This document shows, one piece after another, positions 20,229 to 32,612 of a stretch of 64,000 nucleotides of DNA. The notes under the pieces are model-generated. The model did no database searches. It had not been told where the DNA came from and saw nothing but the letters and a program-made list of their open reading frames with translations. The position numbers were made by a program, and so were the translations under genes. The DNA comes from Symsagittifera roscoffensis (taxonomy: Eukaryota; Xenacoelomorpha; Acoela; Convolutidae): contig NC_087068.1 of assembly GCF_963678635.1 (NCBI RefSeq), forward strand, positions 50,923,724 through 50,987,723, read 5' to 3'. How positions within the stretch are numbered: position 1 is the first letter of the stretch; each line of letters starts with the position of its first letter.

Positions 20229-23200
20229 ATATTGATAGAAAATTGTACGAGAAAAGGGAGGAAACTTGACTGGTGAACCATCAAAAATCTTTTAGCGAAA
20301 AACTGTTGTTAACGATACTTATATCTGATAATATTAAACATTGGCATTAATTCGAATTGAAACTAGCCAATTATATCAACTCTCATTTTATCTGGAGATG
20401 CTCAACAGATTTTACGCAAGATGTGATTTTGACTGTAAAACTGAATGATTACATGGAAACAGCAATACCATAAATTGCGATAAAATGGTTGTGCCGCTCT
20501 TTTTTTAAACAAGACGAGACGATAGCTTTGATATTTTGTACACGGCCGGAAAGCAGAACAAAATTGGTTATTTTTAAATTGATGACTACTGTGATCGCAG
20601 TAAAACAATACTTGAAGCTATAAGTTGCTACTATTACATCTCTTCTTGCCAAGAAGCTTGTTGTAAGATGAAAGAAAAAAAAGAAATGGATAGGTTGATG
20701 AGAGGGTATAAAAAATAGGTTAGGTCATTCGAGTATTGTAGGAACGTGAGCATAGTATAACATATTCTACAGCCAAGAATTGAGTTATGACAGTCTGTCT
20801 CTAAAAATTACCTCCATCCACTGATTCCTTATCGAGCAAGTAAAGAATTGATCTCTTTTTGTCTATGTTCAATGAGTTTCGAACTTTAATTTCAAATTTC
20901 AGAATTTTCTTCCAATTTTCACAACTTTGACTGGTGTAAGATTGATAATAGACATTACTTGAAAAATCTGCCTATAAATGACCTATTAAAAAACTACATC
21001 AAAGCTAAAATCTAGTTTTAAAATGGAGTGTGAATTAGTAATCAATCCCCTCTTTAACTTCTATCTAGGACTTGGGCATCAATGCATAAAAATTTATCAG
21101 TTTGCTTATTATACACCTATGAAGCGTTTCAATAAATTTGTTTAATCTGTTCTACATGCTCGAGGAGACGTTGATAAAAATTCAAACTCTGGAATTGTGA
21201 CTGGAACGATGAATCTTCTGAGTAAAAATTGGTACTGTTATCAAAACAGTGATAGATCCACACATACAATAACAAAGTATCTTGGCATTGAAAAGACAGA
21301 CCGAGAACTATCTCGGCATTGAAATTATCTCGGCATTGAAAAATCAGAATATTCAAGCGATTCAATGTTTAAAAAATTATGCGAAAAAAAAACTGTTGAA
21401 ATCGACCATTGAAAACAGAGTCAGTTATTTTGACTTTTTCATTCTTCAAACTCAAATTGTTGGAAATAAAATACAAATTTTTTAAAAAGTTTTGTGGTGT
21501 GAGAAAGTTGAAGGATCTGGTGATGGACGCGAAATCTTTGTATCTATCATCAGCAGAACAGAAGTTCGGCTATTGTAAATAGCCGGAGAAGAAAGGTAAA
21601 TGGACCTGTTTTTTGTCAAAATGACTGCAGAGATGTTTTCATAGCAATGCAAAGAAACATTTTCCCCAGGTACATGCTGCATTGTTCATCAAAAGCACGA
21701 ACAAGGAGAAGGACGACTTTTAAAAGAAGAATTTCGCTGTCCTGAGATGCTGTGTCTATGCAGCAAGACGTATTGCTGTTGTGATATTAAAACTGACCAA
21801 TGCAAATTGCAAAGGACCGAACAAAGTAACTCTGGACATAAACCAATGTCTAAATATAGACAAGTTTTTTGAAATTTTTATATATATATTTGAATTCAAC
21901 AAATCGTGATTTCAAAATCACCAACCATTTAGTTGGGACATATGACGGACTTAAAAAAAGACTCATATCGTGTTACCCGAAAAGGGAAATTCTAAATAAT
22001 AGAAAGTATGATAACCCCCAAACTTGCATTTTTCAGGTATAAACTGTAGTAGATAGAACTCCATACGATGTAAGTATTCATATTTTATACTTGTATTTTA
22101 ATTATTTTTTTCTGAAAAGTCTTTTTTTTTTTAAATTTCAGATAGGTTTAAAGAAAGCTTAAGACAGTTTCAACATAGTTTTAGTTGATCAGAACACTAA
22201 TAAAAACACATCCTGAATCTTGGCCTCATATGAATTGGTCCAGAGGATCCTCAACTTTGCTGTGTCGCCAATTTCAGGCGCCGAAAAAATCACCATACGA
22301 AGTTTATCGTCTTACCATCTCAAACCTAGTTTTTTTATACTTGGAAAAAATTATGACCAATCTTAGCGTATGGGAATTCTATTCCATATTCTTATACAAA
22401 TCCCGAAGACCGGACAAACATAGCTTACCTTAATTCACCTTAATTCATGGGAGTCACCAGGCACACAACCTACTCCACAATCGTGATCGCCACCAACATA
22501 TACTACTCAAGTTGCCTCTTGGTACTTTTGGACTTCTTATTCGATAATTTAATTTATTTTAATTTGTAAAACATAACTTAATTGCAGAGATCAGTTTGCA
22601 TAGCTTCTTTCATAATGAAAAACGAAGGACAGCATTTGCATTTTCATGAAACTCGTAGAAAAAATTTTCTGAGTTCAAATTTTTGCTGATTATTTTTCAA
22701 GTAGCTTGTTTGAGTTTTTTTGTCAGAACCATTGATAATGCAGCTCTCTGATGAAATAACTAAAAATTCTTTCTGAAAGTTCTCGAGAAAAAAAACGAAA
22801 CCCAAACTGAAGATTATGGAACCGTTGGGAGACGCTATCGAAGCAGGCTATAGACAATAAAATGAAATCAAATCAGCAAAAACTCCAAACGCCGAACAAA
22901 TTGCAAAAAATCCATCTGCATACTACAGAATAGTGAAAACAAATCTTAACTGAAATTTTCAAAAGAAAAATAAAGAACTTTCCTTCTAAACAATTTTGAG
23001 GGAGTTTCGATGTTTTTCAACCAATGAACCTCAAAAAGATCTTTCAACTCGACAAAACGATTACACAAGAAGGTCAAAATAATTGAATAAGAATAGAAAG
23101 TGAACAATAAAAGAACGCCTGGTCAAGATGGGCTTACCACAGTAGGATAAAGCCCAGAATTGTTGATAGCGAACTGTAATTACAGCCTGAGTTGAATACT

Positions 23201-24925
23201 TCTTAATTTTTAAAAACGCTGTAAAAGGAAGTCACCAGCATATGAAGGTAATCCCGCCTCACAAAATTTGAGAGTCATTTCAGTTTGCGTAATGGCACGA
23301 AGCGGATTTTTTCTTACACAGAAACTAAATTCATTTTTAAAACATGCCCAAAAAATGCTTAGCACACAATTCCAAATCAAGAATAAAAAAAACCGCTCAA
23401 ATTAAACAAAAGTTTAAACGGCCTTGAGAATGAAGACAAAAATTCGAATTACTTGATCCCAGTTTAGTGTGAACTTTTTTTTATTTGAGAAACCTGTGCG
23501 TGAACTATATTTTATGCAAAATTCTTGAAAAAAGAATTTTTTTCTTTAAAAAAATAGGTTTAGCGACTGTGCGCGTTAATCTGTGCGCGACTGTGCGGGT
23601 TAGCGACTGTGCGCGTTAAAATTTTAAACCTACTTTAACTTCGGAAACATTGGCTATCCTCAAGGGGAAATATCGGTCTGAATAACTCAAAGTAATCTGC
23701 CAAATGGCCAGTATTTGTCCTTGAGACAAATGGCTGTTTTCGACGAACAGCTGAATCAAGGCTGAACTGAAATAGACTAAAAAAACGGTTAAAAACGGTC
23801 CAACGGGTATATAGCTCCTCGAATATACATCTATAAAGGTTCGCGTATGGGGGGATTCCAACCGGTCGACCGGCGGTTTGGCCGTTGTCATATATGTTAG
23901 GCTGTAGTTCTGTTAAATGCAGTTACTTTTATGCATTTATATTCTCGTTACATTTGCTTTGCAACATCCTCTGACCCTAACGAGGGAATACGGGAGCGGG
24001 TTTTACGGTCGGACGAGTCAGCTCACTCGTAACGGTTTTAATATCTGCGGGTTGTGCGCATCCGTACTTGCCGTAGTGCAGTCTAACGATACGTGCGAAA
24101 GGGTAATGTCCACGTGGACTGTCAGGCTCTTGCCAAAACCAAGTCGCCAGTTTTCATTGGTTGTGCCACTTTGCCCTCTTTTTAAGGTAAGGAACGTATT
24201 CCTGAATCCAACGTGTCCATATTGCGTTAGCGTTTGATTGCGCTCTAGCGTACCGCTTCTTGTGATCGAAACTTTCTTCAAAACTTAGCGATAGAAAATT
24301 CGCTGGTCGTGGACCAAATATAAAATGATTCGGGTTCAACGCTTCTAAATCTTGCTGACTTTAACTATCGGCTGTGATCGGCCTTGCGTTTAGTGACTGC
24401 TCGACAAGGCAAAGCATGGCTCTTAAAACCTCTTCGGTTACTTTTCTGTTGCCTAGGATGCCATACAGTACACGCTTGACACTTCTAACTAAATTCTCCT
24501 AGAAGCCGCCATGCGCTGCGTGAATTGAATTTCTACTTGCTCCCTTTTCATGACAAAAACAGCGGGGGCTAGCTTGTTCCATCTCTCAACGCAGGCTAAG
24601 AGCTCTTTCTGAGCGCCAATAAAGTTCGTGCCGTTGTCGGACATGATGGTAGTCGGAGTAATAACACGTGTAATAAAATGAAGCTCTCCGAGCCCATAAT
24701 ACAATAACTTGTGTCGAGGGAGGAGACCACTTCAATGTAAACCGCTCTGGTTGTGAGGCAGGTGATTAAAAAACCCCAGATCAGACATGATGGGATTTAT
24801 GGTTTCCGTCTTGCGTTTTCTGCACGTAACGCAATTGTTTTCAACGTTTCGCAGCAACCAGCGCAAATTTAACGCAACGTACGTGTTTCAAATTAACCAC
24901 CACACGCATGTAACCCAAGCCCTTG
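20229..24925. repeat. First unit of a tandem duplication of about 4.7 kb
   Basis: The segment 20229-21329 recurs at 24926-26050, and 23510-24925 recurs at about 26070-27462, both with very high identity and in the same order. The boundary motif TTGATATTGATA appears at both unit starts. The middle part, 21330-23509, is present only in this unit. It contains no recognised gene apart from degraded fragments. The unit carries the C-terminal half of a BEL/Pao pol on the - strand at its right end. Confidence 0.85.
23616..24704 (-). pseudogene. BEL/Pao pol C-terminal fragment, duplicate copy (integrase core and DUF5641-like end)
   Basis: Read leftwards on the - strand: the integrase core with S-D-N-G-T-N-F and a G-A-Q-K-E-L motif (24704-24489), then, after frame changes, a part with R-S-V-K-R-V and N-A-R-P-I. 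Next comes L-N-P-N-H-F-I-F-G with R-W-I-Q-E-Y-V-P-Y-L and K-W (24339-24154), the domain that follows integrase in BEL/Pao elements. At least two frameshifts break it. A near-identical copy lies at 26156-27274. The integrase zinc domain and RNase H are missing here because the duplication starts inside the element. Confidence 0.8.
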
Positions 24926-27462
24926 ATATTGATAAAAAATTGTACGAGAAAAGGGAGGAAACTTGACTGGTGAACCATCAAAAATCTTTTAGCGAAAAAC
25001 TGTTGTTAACGATACTTCTATCTGATAATATTAAACATTTGCAAGGCATTCATTCGAATTGAATTTTGCCAATTATATCAACTCTCATTTTATCTGGAGA
25101 TGCTCAACGGATTTTACGCAAGATGTGATTTTGACTGTAAAACTGAATGATTACATGGAAACAGCAATACCATAAATTGCGATAAAATGGTTATGTCGTT
25201 CTTTTTATAAACAAGACAAGATGATAGCTTTGATATTTTGTACACGGCCGGAAAGCAGAACGCAATTGATTATTTTTAAATTTATGACTACTGTGATCGC
25301 ACTAAAACAATATTTGAAGCTATAAGTTGCTACTATCACATCTCTTCTTGCCAAGAAGCTTGTTGTAAGATGAAAGATGTTGAAAAAGGGAACCAAAAAA
25401 AAAAAGAAACGGATAGGTTGATGAGAGGGTATAAAAAATAGGTTAGGTCATTCGAGTATTGTAGGAACGTGAGCATAGTATAACATATTCTACAGCCAAG
25501 AATTGAGTTATGACAGTCTGTCTCTAAAAACGACCTCCATCCACTGATTCCTTATCGAGCAAGTAAAGAATTAATCTATTTTTGTCTATGTTCAATGAGT
25601 TTTGACAGTTCAACTTTAAATTCAAATTTCAGAATTTTCTTCCAATTTTCACAACTTTGACTGGTGTAAGATTGATAATAGACATTACTTGAAAAATCTG
25701 CCTGTAAATGTTTATTAAAAAACTACATCAGAGCTAAAATCTAGTTTTAAAATGGAGTGTGAATTAGTAATCAATCCCCTCTTTAACTTCTATCTAGGAC
25801 TTGGGCATCAATGCATAAAAATTTATCAGTTTGCTTACTATACACCTATGAAGCGTTTCAATAAATTTGTTTAATCTGTTCTACATGCTCGAGGAGACGT
25901 TGATAAAAATTCAAACTCTGGAATTGTGGCTGGAACGATGAAACTTCTGAGTAAAAATTGGTACTGTTATCAAAACAGTGATAGATCCAGACATACAATA
26001 ACAAAGTATCTTGGCATTGAAAAGACAGACCGAGAATTATCTCGGCATTGAAATTATCTTGAAATTATGCAAAATTCTTGAAAAAAGAACTTTTTTCTTA
26101 AAAAAATCGGTTTAGCGACTGTGCGCGTTAATCTGTGCGCGTTAGCGACTGTGCGCGTTAAAATTTTAAACCTACTTTAACTTCGGAAACATTGGCTATC
26201 CTCACGGGAAATATCGGTCTGAATAACTCAAAGTAATCTGCCAAATGGCCAGTATTTGTCTTTGAGACAAATGGCTGTTTTCGACGAACAGCTGAATCAA
26301 GGCTGAACTGAAATAGACTAAAAAACGGTTAAAAACGGTCCAACGGGTATATAGCTCCTCGAATATACATCTATAAAGGTTCGCGTATGGGGGGATTCCA
26401 ACCGATCGACCGGCGGTTTGGCCGTTGTCATATATGTTAGGCTGTAGTTCTGTTAAATGCAGTTACTTTTATGCATTTATATTCTCGTTACATTTGCTTT
26501 GCAACATCCTCTGACCCTAACGAGGGAATACGGGAGCGGGTTTTACGGTCGGACGAGTCAGCTCACTCGTAACGGTTTTAATATCTGCGGGTTGTGCGCA
26601 TCCGTACTTGCCGTAGTGCAGTCTAACGATACGTGCGAAAGGGTAATGTCCACGTGGACTGTCAGGCTCTTGCCAAAACCAAGTCGCCAGTTTTCATTGG
26701 TTGTGCCACTTTGCCCTCTTTTTAAGGTAAGGAACGTATTCCTGAATCCAACGTGTCCATATTGCGTTAGCGTTTGATTGCGCTCTAGCGTACCGCTTCT
26801 TGTGATCGAAACTTTCTTCAAAACTTAGCGATAGAAAATTCGCTGGTCGTGGACCAAATATAAAATGATTCGGGTTCAACGCTTCTAAATCTTGCTGACT
26901 TTAACTATCGGCTGTGATCGGCCTTGCGTTTAGTGACTGCTCGACAAGGCAAAGCATGGCTCTTAAAACCTCTTCGGTTACTTTTCTGTTGCCTAGGATG
27001 CCATACAGTACACGCTTGACACTTCTAACTAAATTCTCCTAGAAGCCGCCATGCGCTGCGTGAATTGAATTTCTACTTGCTCCCTTTTCGTGACAAAAAC
27101 AGCGGGGGCTAGCTTGTTCCATCTCTCAACGCAGGCTAAGAGCTCTTTCTGAGCGCCAACAAAGTTCGTGCCGTTGTCGGACATGATGGTAGTCGGAGTA
27201 ATAACACGTGTAATAAAAAAAGCTCTCCGAGCCCATAATACAATAACTTGTGTCGAGGGAGGAGACCACTTCAATGTGTACCGCTCTGGTTGTGAGGCAG
27301 GTGATTAAAAAACCCCAGATCAGACATGATGGGATTTATGGTTTCCGTCTTGCGTTTTCTGCACGTAACGCAATTGTTTTCAACGTTTCGCAGCAACCAG
27401 CGCAAATTTAACGCAACGTACGTGTTTCAAATTAACCACCACACGCATGTAACCCAAGCCTT
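24926..27462. repeat. Second unit of the tandem duplication, with internal deletion
   Basis: Collinear with 20229-21329 and then directly with 23510-24925. The junction near 26050 follows GAAATTATCT and joins AAATTATGCAAAATTCTTGA, so about 2.2 kb present in unit 1 is missing. At 27462 the sequence runs on into BEL/Pao sequence not present in unit 1, so this is the original copy and unit 1's right end is the duplication breakpoint. Confidence 0.8.
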
Positions 27463-28380
27463 TGTAGAAGTTCGGATCGTGTTAGCGTCTAACCAATAGT
27501 CGATTACTCGCATAACAGGCTTCAAGTATATTTGGATGCTTGCTATCAAAATCGGTTTTAACCAAACGGCTGATGCGCCCAGTCGAGCGAAAGATGCCGA
27601 CTGGTCCAATGAACGGCGAATATTTGGCGATCCGAATATACCTTGTAGTAAATTTACCGAAGCTTGGTAGTGTTAGTTTTCTAGGGAAAGTCTCACACTG
27701 GGATAGGTAATTAAAATTTCTGCTCAGCACGGATCGGTTATTTCTAATGTGCTCGATCGGAAAGGTTTATGGTATGACAAAAATTTCAACAAAAACGCTT
27801 TTGCCCGTTTGGATTTTACAATTGAATTGAATCTCTCTATTTTCCGAATAAAATATTTTTGTCTGTCAAAATTTCGACGAAGAAATTTGATTAGTTTTCC
27901 AGACAAGTTTCGATATCACATGAGGTCCCTTGAGTCTTGTTTTATCAATAACCCTTGTATCGGGCTTGAACGGCCAATTAGTCGTCCTCACTACACTAGG
28001 GCCATTAAACGAGGGCCCTTGGTAGTCTTAACGAGGGCTTCCGAAGAGATCTTTCGTGTACCGGGATCAGCTGGGTTACCAGCGCTAAGTATGTGATGCT
28101 ACTGATCAATAGTGGTAGACTCCAGAGTCTCAGCAGTACGATTATCAACAAAAACGTGTAATTTATTAAACCATTTAAGCCACTGAAGAACAGTGGTACT
28201 ATCTGTCGACATGAAATCCTCCTTTCAAGCCAGTCCTTTCAAAATTTTTTCTTTCAAATGTGTTGCAAGAAGAGCCGCTTGAAGCTCTAATTTTGGAATA
28301 CAAAGCCCTTTCATAGGCGCCACACGGGCTTTGCCAAGCACAAAAATTATTTCAGTCTTATGCGAACTAGTAAATCGCCC
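26156..28380 (-). mobile_element. Degenerate BEL/Pao retrotransposon: RNase H, integrase, DUF5641-like region
   Basis: On the - strand from right to left: an RNase H region (28345-28060) with A-R-V-A-P-M-K-G, I-P-K-L-E-L-Q-A-A-L, S-T-D-S-T-T-V-L-Q-W-L and N-P-A-D. Next, the integrase zinc-binding region (27730-27380) with G-R-I-S-R-L, K-H-P-N-I-L and C-x-x-C-R-K-R-K. Then the integrase core with S-D-N-G-T-N-F (27274-27029) and the C-terminal L-N-P-N-H-F-I-F-G / W-T-R-W-I-Q-E-Y domain (26879-26694). Several stops and frameshifts separate the parts. Protease, Gag and RT are absent. The element is cut at 28440 by or against LINE copy A. The stretch 26100-26450, with repeated GCGACTGTGCGCGTTA and a TATATA box, may be its LTR edge; I could not prove a pair. 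Confidence 0.82.
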
Positions 28381-28443
28381 AAGAAATAAAGAGACGGTGC
28401 AGTAAATATTCGGCGAACATGTGAATTTTAACCGGTCGAAAGA

Positions 28444-29139
28444 TTAGGTCGAAAAAAAAACATAGACCGAAAGTGTTAATGAATTGGCGCTCAAAAATTT
28501 ATCAACTGAAATTAAGCCTCGATAATTTTGTATTTGAGAACTCGACGTTAGTTCAATATTGTCGGTTTTTTCGGATGTAAAAGACAAGACAACGAGTCTT
28601 TTTGTTTCCTTGACTATTTTATAGGGTGACAAGTCGGGTATAAAAAGCACTTCATTTTTATTTATGTTAATCATCACTTGAGATTGTTTGCAAAAACTTT
28701 TTATTAAGTTATTACATCGGATTTTGATAATGCAAGTTTTTTTGTCTGCATAAGAAACTAGTTTCGGACACAATAACCCTAAACCTTCAATTGCTTCTGT
28801 AGATTCAAATGCCTAACGAAGAGATTGGATAAAACTATGACAAAAATGCGGAAAGAGGGCAACATTGTCGCACACCGCGACAATTTTTGAAGCTCGCTGA
28901 TAAAAACCATTTATATCAATTACTGCTTTTGAGTTCCAACACAAAGTTTCAATAGCTCTAACGGAAAACTCAACTAGATTTAACCCTTTCAAACTTTTGA
29001 TGTAAATAGATCTGTCAACTCTGTCAAATGCTTTGGAAAATTCTAATTTGACTGCACAGGAACTTCGGTCAGCCAACTGTTCAGTAGTAATAGCTTTTTT
29101 CGGCTTTAGTTTTGCTGTGTGCGTTTGTCTTCCAGGCAA
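28444..29139 (-). pseudogene. LINE copy A reverse transcriptase fragment
   Basis: Two frames, 29139-28813 and 28773-28444, cover RT motifs A to C and the thumb. The motif A aspartate is replaced by glutamate (L-E-F-S-K-A-F-D-R-V-D), and the catalytic Y-A-D-D of motif C reads Y-A-D-K. The G-V-R-Q-G-C-P motif region is frameshifted. It is therefore inactive. It is close to copy B over most of its length. Confidence 0.85.
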
Positions 29140-30643
29140 ACACGGATGCTCATGGTTTTTTACAATTTTTTTTTATTTTTAGTACAAACTGCATGGACAA
29201 AATTTTCGCATCCGTACTCATGAGACTAATCGGACAAAAATCTTGCACTGCTATGGAGTTTTCAGACTTCGGGAGCAATTTGATTATTGCCAAAAAAACT
29301 GTTTGGGAGTTTTCCGTCAAAAGCAAAATGATTGAATATTTTAACTAAAATTGAACAAAATTCATACGTGAAATTTTTGTATAGTCGAAATTTTTGTATG
29401 GTCGTCCAGGCAAGCTTTTCAATTGCAGTTTATTTTTAGACAGGTTTAATGGCTCAACAAGATACAAGTTTGATGGCTGAACAAAAACGTTTTAGAGCAA
29501 ATGATCAGAGACTGATGATTGAGTGCTTTGCATAGAGTCATAGTCTGTTTGAAAATTCAAAAAAAACTAAGCGCGGAAAAGTCTTTTGCTGTTTATTATA
29601 ATGTTTTTAGTCACAAAAGTTATTCTTGAGTGCGAAAACAACAAAACCAAAACAATCAAGGATTTGTTATTTGAGTTGGGTGAATTGTTTGATAAGTGCA
29701 CATTTAAATTAAGTTTTGAAGAAGTGTTAATATTGTCAAAATTGAGTGCAAAAAATATCCGTCATGATAGTTTTTGATTGATTAGGTAAAAATTTGATGC
29801 TTAATCTAATGGAATTTAAAATTGCTTGGAAAAAATTTGGTTTTGCAATAATGTTGATAACAAACCAATATCAATTTGACAAAATTTGACATTTGAAAAC
29901 CAGTACTTGAAGCAATTTTTTACTCAGGACTCATGTTTGATGACCATATTGTTAAGAAACCATCAGAATTACTTGAGCACGGTATAAAATCAATTACGTT
30001 ATTGTATTTATCCAATAAACTCAGATTTATTTTTGAAAGATATGATTTTTCTTGAATGTACAAAACAAAATTGGACGCTTTTTTCAAGACTTGACTTTTT
30101 TAATAAGTGAGTGTAATTTAGCTGGATTTCCTATGCTAAAATGATGAAGGAAAAAATATCTGGTTTTTCGCACATAGAATGTTTGCTAAAACTTCCCTCC
30201 AACCGAATCTTCCTCGAAATTTTCAGATTTCATTTTAGGCCCTCGCTTCCTTCGTAAGATTGACCAAGAGATTGGTGAAATTTCACACTCTCTTTTTGTA
30301 AAAATCCTTGCGTCAGAAGAACAATTACTTTTTTTATTTCGAATATTTAAATTGTTTTTTTTCCGTGGCAGCGTAAGAATGAAAATCTGTGTTTGAATTT
30401 TTAAAAGCTAATCAGAAGGTCAAAAGCATCATAGTAACCGAGGTTACAGTCAGGAGTCCCTTCATCGCGTATTCCAGTCATCACGTATTGCTTGGCTGTG
30501 GGAAATTAATTCAGTATATCGGAAGAACAAGAAAACCGTAAGACTATTGAGAACCTCATTCTTCTGATTTTCCTCGCTTGGAGTTGCTGCACTGTTTGTT
30601 TGAGTTCATTCACCAAAATTTTAGATGGTTTTTGTTCCGACCT

Positions 30644-31087
30644 TCATTCCTTCGATAAATTTGCTGCCAGGACAAGCCTTATCAGTTGTTGTTCAATCGT
30701 CGTTTTTCTTGTGGCTGGCATTACTTGAGCTTGGGTTTGGTAGGGACTAATTATTGTTTTGTTGGTTTCCTGTGTTGCACCAATAATCGTGATGACCTTT
30801 TTCTGGCGTCCAGAGATCTTGTATTTCTGACATTCGAGGAGTGAAGGTATGTGAAACAAGATTGTACACCTTCCCACGATTTAAAGCCATCCATTTTCGA
30901 TTTATAAGCCCGTCAGCTTTTTCTCTTGTTCTTCCTTTTGTATTTTAACTTCTAAAATTGCTCTTATTGTATAAACAAATTGATCCGGTTCAATTACGAT
31001 ATAAGTCTCACGTTGGATTATAGGGCTATGAGTTATGTCTTCCGGTAATTGGAGAATTAATTTTGCATCGGTGCATCCATAAGGCAA
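30644..31087 (-). pseudogene. LINE copy A ORF1 fragment
   Basis: Frames 31087-30902 and 30877-30644 match the middle of copy B ORF1 (L-I-L-Q-L-P-E-D-I motif, then the H-I-P-S-L-L-E-C-Q-K-Y region). The second cysteine of the zinc-knuckle-like motif has become tyrosine. Frame breaks lie on both sides. Confidence 0.75.
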
Positions 31088-31809
31088 ATTCGACTATTTG
31101 CATTTGGCTAGTGTAGGGTAAAAATTCATGGGTCTATGAGGCTTTGGAAAGCATTCCATGGGATATACCGTCCTGTTAAGTAGAATGATTTGTTCGCTTT
31201 TGATGCTGGTTATGAATTGCTCTGCTTCGGGGCAGCAATAACTGTCAGTGTATGCAGTTTGCGGTCATCTTTTATCACAGTTATTGTTTTTGAGATTGTC
31301 ATCTTCTGTTGCATTGTTGTGGGAAATTATTTTAGTATATTGGAAGCACAACTTCAATTTGCCTGCGCCAGATTTTCGGTTGATTTGACATTTTTTTTTC
31401 GTGAATGGTGGATGATTTTCTTTATTTGAATTTGTTTTGTTTCTTCCGTCGATTTGTTTGCCGTAAGCTCATCTCTGAATTGTTTCTTCATTTCAATAAC
31501 CATATCATGATTATTTTGTAGCTGACATTCCGTCAGTTATTGCTGACTCATGACTTCGTTTTGCAAGTGGGGGGCAAAAAAACTTTCACCCGGATATAAT
31601 TTAAAAAAATTTAGATGCAGAATTCATCGAAGGCAAAAGCATTAACGATGCTTTTTTTTTTCAAATTGTAAATTAAATTTGTTTAGTTAAGAGTTTCATA
31701 ATCAATATGTACACAAAATAACATCATATTTGTTCAATTGACATTACTTTTACCGGATACCGGGTATCCTGGTTTGTTGCTGAAGTCTTACATTTCCTTA
31801 TATTTTAGA

Positions 31810-32604
31810 TCAGAAGGAGCAATTTGTATTTCTCATCTTCCATACTTCCCATGACACAAATGTTTGCAAGTTGATTTTCCATGACGTCGATGATTTTGAA
31901 TATGCACCACGAATAACCGAAACAACATACTTAAGTCTTGCAATGTTGGTTGATACAAAAACGTCACGCCAATTGTTAATCTGTAATATGTTTCTTGAAG
32001 GTTGTAGCGAGGGACAACTGAAAATTAGGTGTTCGAATGTTTCACATTCTAAATTACAATAGAAACATTCGGGGGCATTCTCGAGAAATAAAAACCACCG
32101 CTTTTCTCGATCTTTAAAAACAGCGTATGCAAATTTATAAAGAAAGTTTTTTTCCCATACATCAAGCATTGAATTTTTCCAAACTTTGCCTGTAAATTTA
32201 ATCAATTCTTCTTCTGAACAGAGGTAACGGTTTGCTGCAAAACCCAAGCGGAAAATCACAGCTCGATGAAAACTACAGTTTTGTAAGCAGAAATAATAAA
32301 CATCTCGCGATTTTGTCTGTATTGTTATAATTAAACGGCTATTGGTACTGTTTGAAAATATTGCAAAATCACTTGAACTTATTTCAATAGAGATGTTCGT
32401 ATTTCTCAACAAATTTTTGATTTCTTTCGGTAAAATTGAATCTGTTGGTAATAAACTATTTTGATCTGACATATCAGAAGCAAAGAAATCGATAATTTTC
32501 ATACTAAAAAGTTTAAGTTGTAGGCATGGTAAGCTTATCCCACCATCTAAGATGGGGTGATATAAAACTTCTTTTCTTATGTCGAGTCTGCTTGTTTTTT
32601 TCAA
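31810..32604 (-). pseudogene. LINE copy B ORF2 C-terminal region with CCHC zinc motif
   Basis: 264 codons in a different frame from the RT, so joined to it by a frameshift near 32610. It begins in the region where RT-type LINE proteins carry R-K-E-V-L-Y-H-P-I-L-D-G-G and contains C-F-Y-C-N-L-E-C-x-x-x-E-H-L-x-x-x-C, the zinc-binding motif that ends L1/Tx1-like and plant LINE RT proteins. The frame ends at TAA/TGA before the 3' UTR. Confidence 0.85.
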
Positions 32605-32612
32605 TTCTGTAT

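Larger units (their letters stand above)
28444..31650 (-). mobile_element. Non-LTR retrotransposon copy A (degenerate, 3' truncated)
   Basis: A decayed relative of copy B, head to tail with it. ORF1 relics lie at 31560-30380 and ORF2 relics at 30250-28444. Relative to copy B it lacks about 0.6 kb of the endonuclease/RT junction and has gained about 150 bp in ORF1 (30385-30535). It ends at 28443 inside RT, next to BEL/Pao sequence. It keeps the sequence that copy B had before the gypsy insertion (30290-30390). Confidence 0.85.

Noticed and set aside
27749-28096. 115-codon + strand frame
   Set aside because: Antisense to BEL/Pao RNase H and integrase sequence.
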